From contig CP071494.1 in the NCBI GenBank assembly GCA_017354895.1, forward strand, positions 806,001 through 870,000: DNA of 64,000 nucleotides, in the 5' to 3' direction. The stretch's first letter is position 1; every line of letters begins with the position of its first letter. The DNA comes from Podospora comata (Eukaryota; Ascomycota; Sordariomycetes; Sordariales; Podosporaceae). Positions 62,901 to 64,000 of this stretch are shown piece by piece. The notes below the pieces were generated by a model. The model ran no database searches, was not told the DNA's origin, and worked only from the letters and a program-made list of their open reading frames with translations. The position numbers were made by a program, and so were the translations under genes.

Positions 62901-64000
62901 CTCCTTTCACAAATGACAATCGAAGCTGGACAGACACCTCTACCACACACTTAGATCCGGCCCATTGGTCTCATGATGAAAAGCGCCCGTCTAGGCGCGA
63001 CCGACATCCTTCCATCTAGGCAAGCCCCTCCGCGAATCTGACCAACCCATCCGTCCTGGTGGCGTCCCTTTGATCGGATATGGGGGGGGCCTGCGTCAAT
63101 GCCGTATGAAACAAACAACTAAAAAGAGCAGACCAAGGGCGCAGCAGGGGTTGGCTCTTGCATAGACTTCCACTTTCCAGAACGAATGACGAGTCTCCAT
63201 AACGTCATGGCCGCGTCCATGTCGACCTCGAGATCTCTTCAGATGTTGAGAAATCAGACGGAGCGCCCTTGGCTCCAGCCCAGTCGAGACGCATATGCAA
63301 GCCCGATGTAAACATGCCAATTACACTCTCATGAGCTACACCATCCTGTCATGGGTCTTATGGCTGTTCTACCCCTGAGGGTTTACCCCTGCATCTGGAG
63401 ATCTCAGACTTCAAGAGTCTCTTGGGAGAGTGGCCGGGCCAGCCACCCTACATCATGGTGAATTCCAAATTCATGGCGGTTCGCTCAGAATAGGTCATAT
63501 GGGCCGGCTGTGAACTCACTGCCATCTCTGTTTTGGTGTCGGTATCCCAACTGGGTGTCTTCATCGGGCAAAGGGCTTCCTTACACTCCCAACCGACGAG
63601 GCAAAGATATCAGAGCCCTAGATGATACTTCTAATCTGGTGACCCGGATCTTGTTATTTGCCCATCTTTCGGTTTAGATGCAAGCCAAGTGCCTTGCCAA
63701 ATCGATGGGGAAAGTGGTGAAGATTCCGCGAGCAGGCACAGAAAGACACAATCCATTCTGAATAGCAATCACCCGTCACTCTCTACCAGCTGTAAATGGA
63801 CACGAATGGGTCAACAGAGCCCACAACATCCTACCTCTGTCTATAATTCGCAGCCTTGACGCCAAGTACACGATGGACGAGGTCATCTTAGGAGGCCCAA
63901 CGTCCCCGTCCCCGTGCGTACACCATCAACCCTCGTGTCAAAGTGGTAACGAGGCCTGACCACCACCATTCCACAGAGGCCATCTTCGTACGCTCATCTT
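59979..64000. other. 4.0-kb upstream stretch of the C2H2 gene without recognised gene
   Basis: Frames here (for example 60577-61227 minus, 61612-62133 plus) are under 220 codons, overlap on several frames and show no domain. A (TGTCG)n repeat lies at ~61697-61727. Long upstream regions are common for fungal developmental transcription factors, so long 5' regulatory DNA or an intron-bearing leader is plausible but unproven. Confidence 0.45.
61697..61727 (+). repeat. (TGTCG)n pentanucleotide repeat
   Basis: About six perfect TGTCG units occur in the C2H2 upstream region. Confidence 0.9.

Overview
The window is nuclear DNA of a filamentous ascomycete, most likely a Sordariomycete and probably Sordariales. 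It is GC-rich and dense in genes. Introns are short (about 50-75 nt, with a few of 130-233 nt) and carry GT(A/G)NGT donors and CTAAC-like branch sites. Several products are typical of filamentous fungi: the conidiation regulator WetA, a DUF3433 membrane protein, a flavin-carrier/TRP-like channel, a SUR7/PalI protein, eIF3f, a MIC12-type MICOS subunit and an RS-rich zinc-knuckle protein. I see no recognisable transposon, RIP-mutated repeat, CRISPR array or secondary-metabolite cluster. The genes are mostly housekeeping or developmental.

Layout: 1-4 kb holds the end of a Gln/Pro-rich protein and a two-exon conserved hypothetical gene. At 4.47-4.59 kb lies a tRNA-Pro(AGG) with an intron. At 7.7-12.6 kb are a disordered hypothetical protein and wetA. 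At 13.4-23.3 kb four minus-strand genes follow each other: acyltransferase-3, porphobilinogen synthase (ALAD), a SUR7/PalI protein and DUF3433. At 25.2-29.4 kb a degenerate Ras-like GTPase converges on a flavin-carrier gene. At 32.0-35.9 kb is a mitochondrial trio: OMA1, MIC12 and bL17m. At 36.1-40.3 kb UTP25 and eIF3f are divergent. At 41.3-44.1 kb is a five-exon R3H/SUZ gene. At 45.6-47.3 kb an RS/zinc-knuckle gene converges on a Cwf18/CCDC12 splicing factor. At 47.8-51.3 kb is a mitochondrial PPR protein. At 52.1-53.8 kb is a hypothetical gene whose reading frame is unresolved. At 58.2-60.0 kb is a C2H2 transcription factor flanked by two stretches of about 4 kb without a recognisable gene.

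Functionally, ribosome biogenesis and translation (UTP25, eIF3f, bL17m), mRNA processing (zinc-knuckle/RS protein, Cwf18, R3H/SUZ) and mitochondrial function (OMA1, MIC12, bL17m, PPR protein) are over-represented, but the genes are not an operon and most have their own promoters.

The two most unusual structural signals are these. First, a strand-composition switch recurs inside genes: the coding strand is C-rich in the 5' part and G-rich in the 3' part, whichever way the gene points. Second, a degenerate array of about 21-bp units with a GCCT core (about 16 units, roughly 51,742-52,110) fills the 3' intergenic space of the PPR gene and runs into the last codons of the next gene. Neither is explained by the annotated genes alone.
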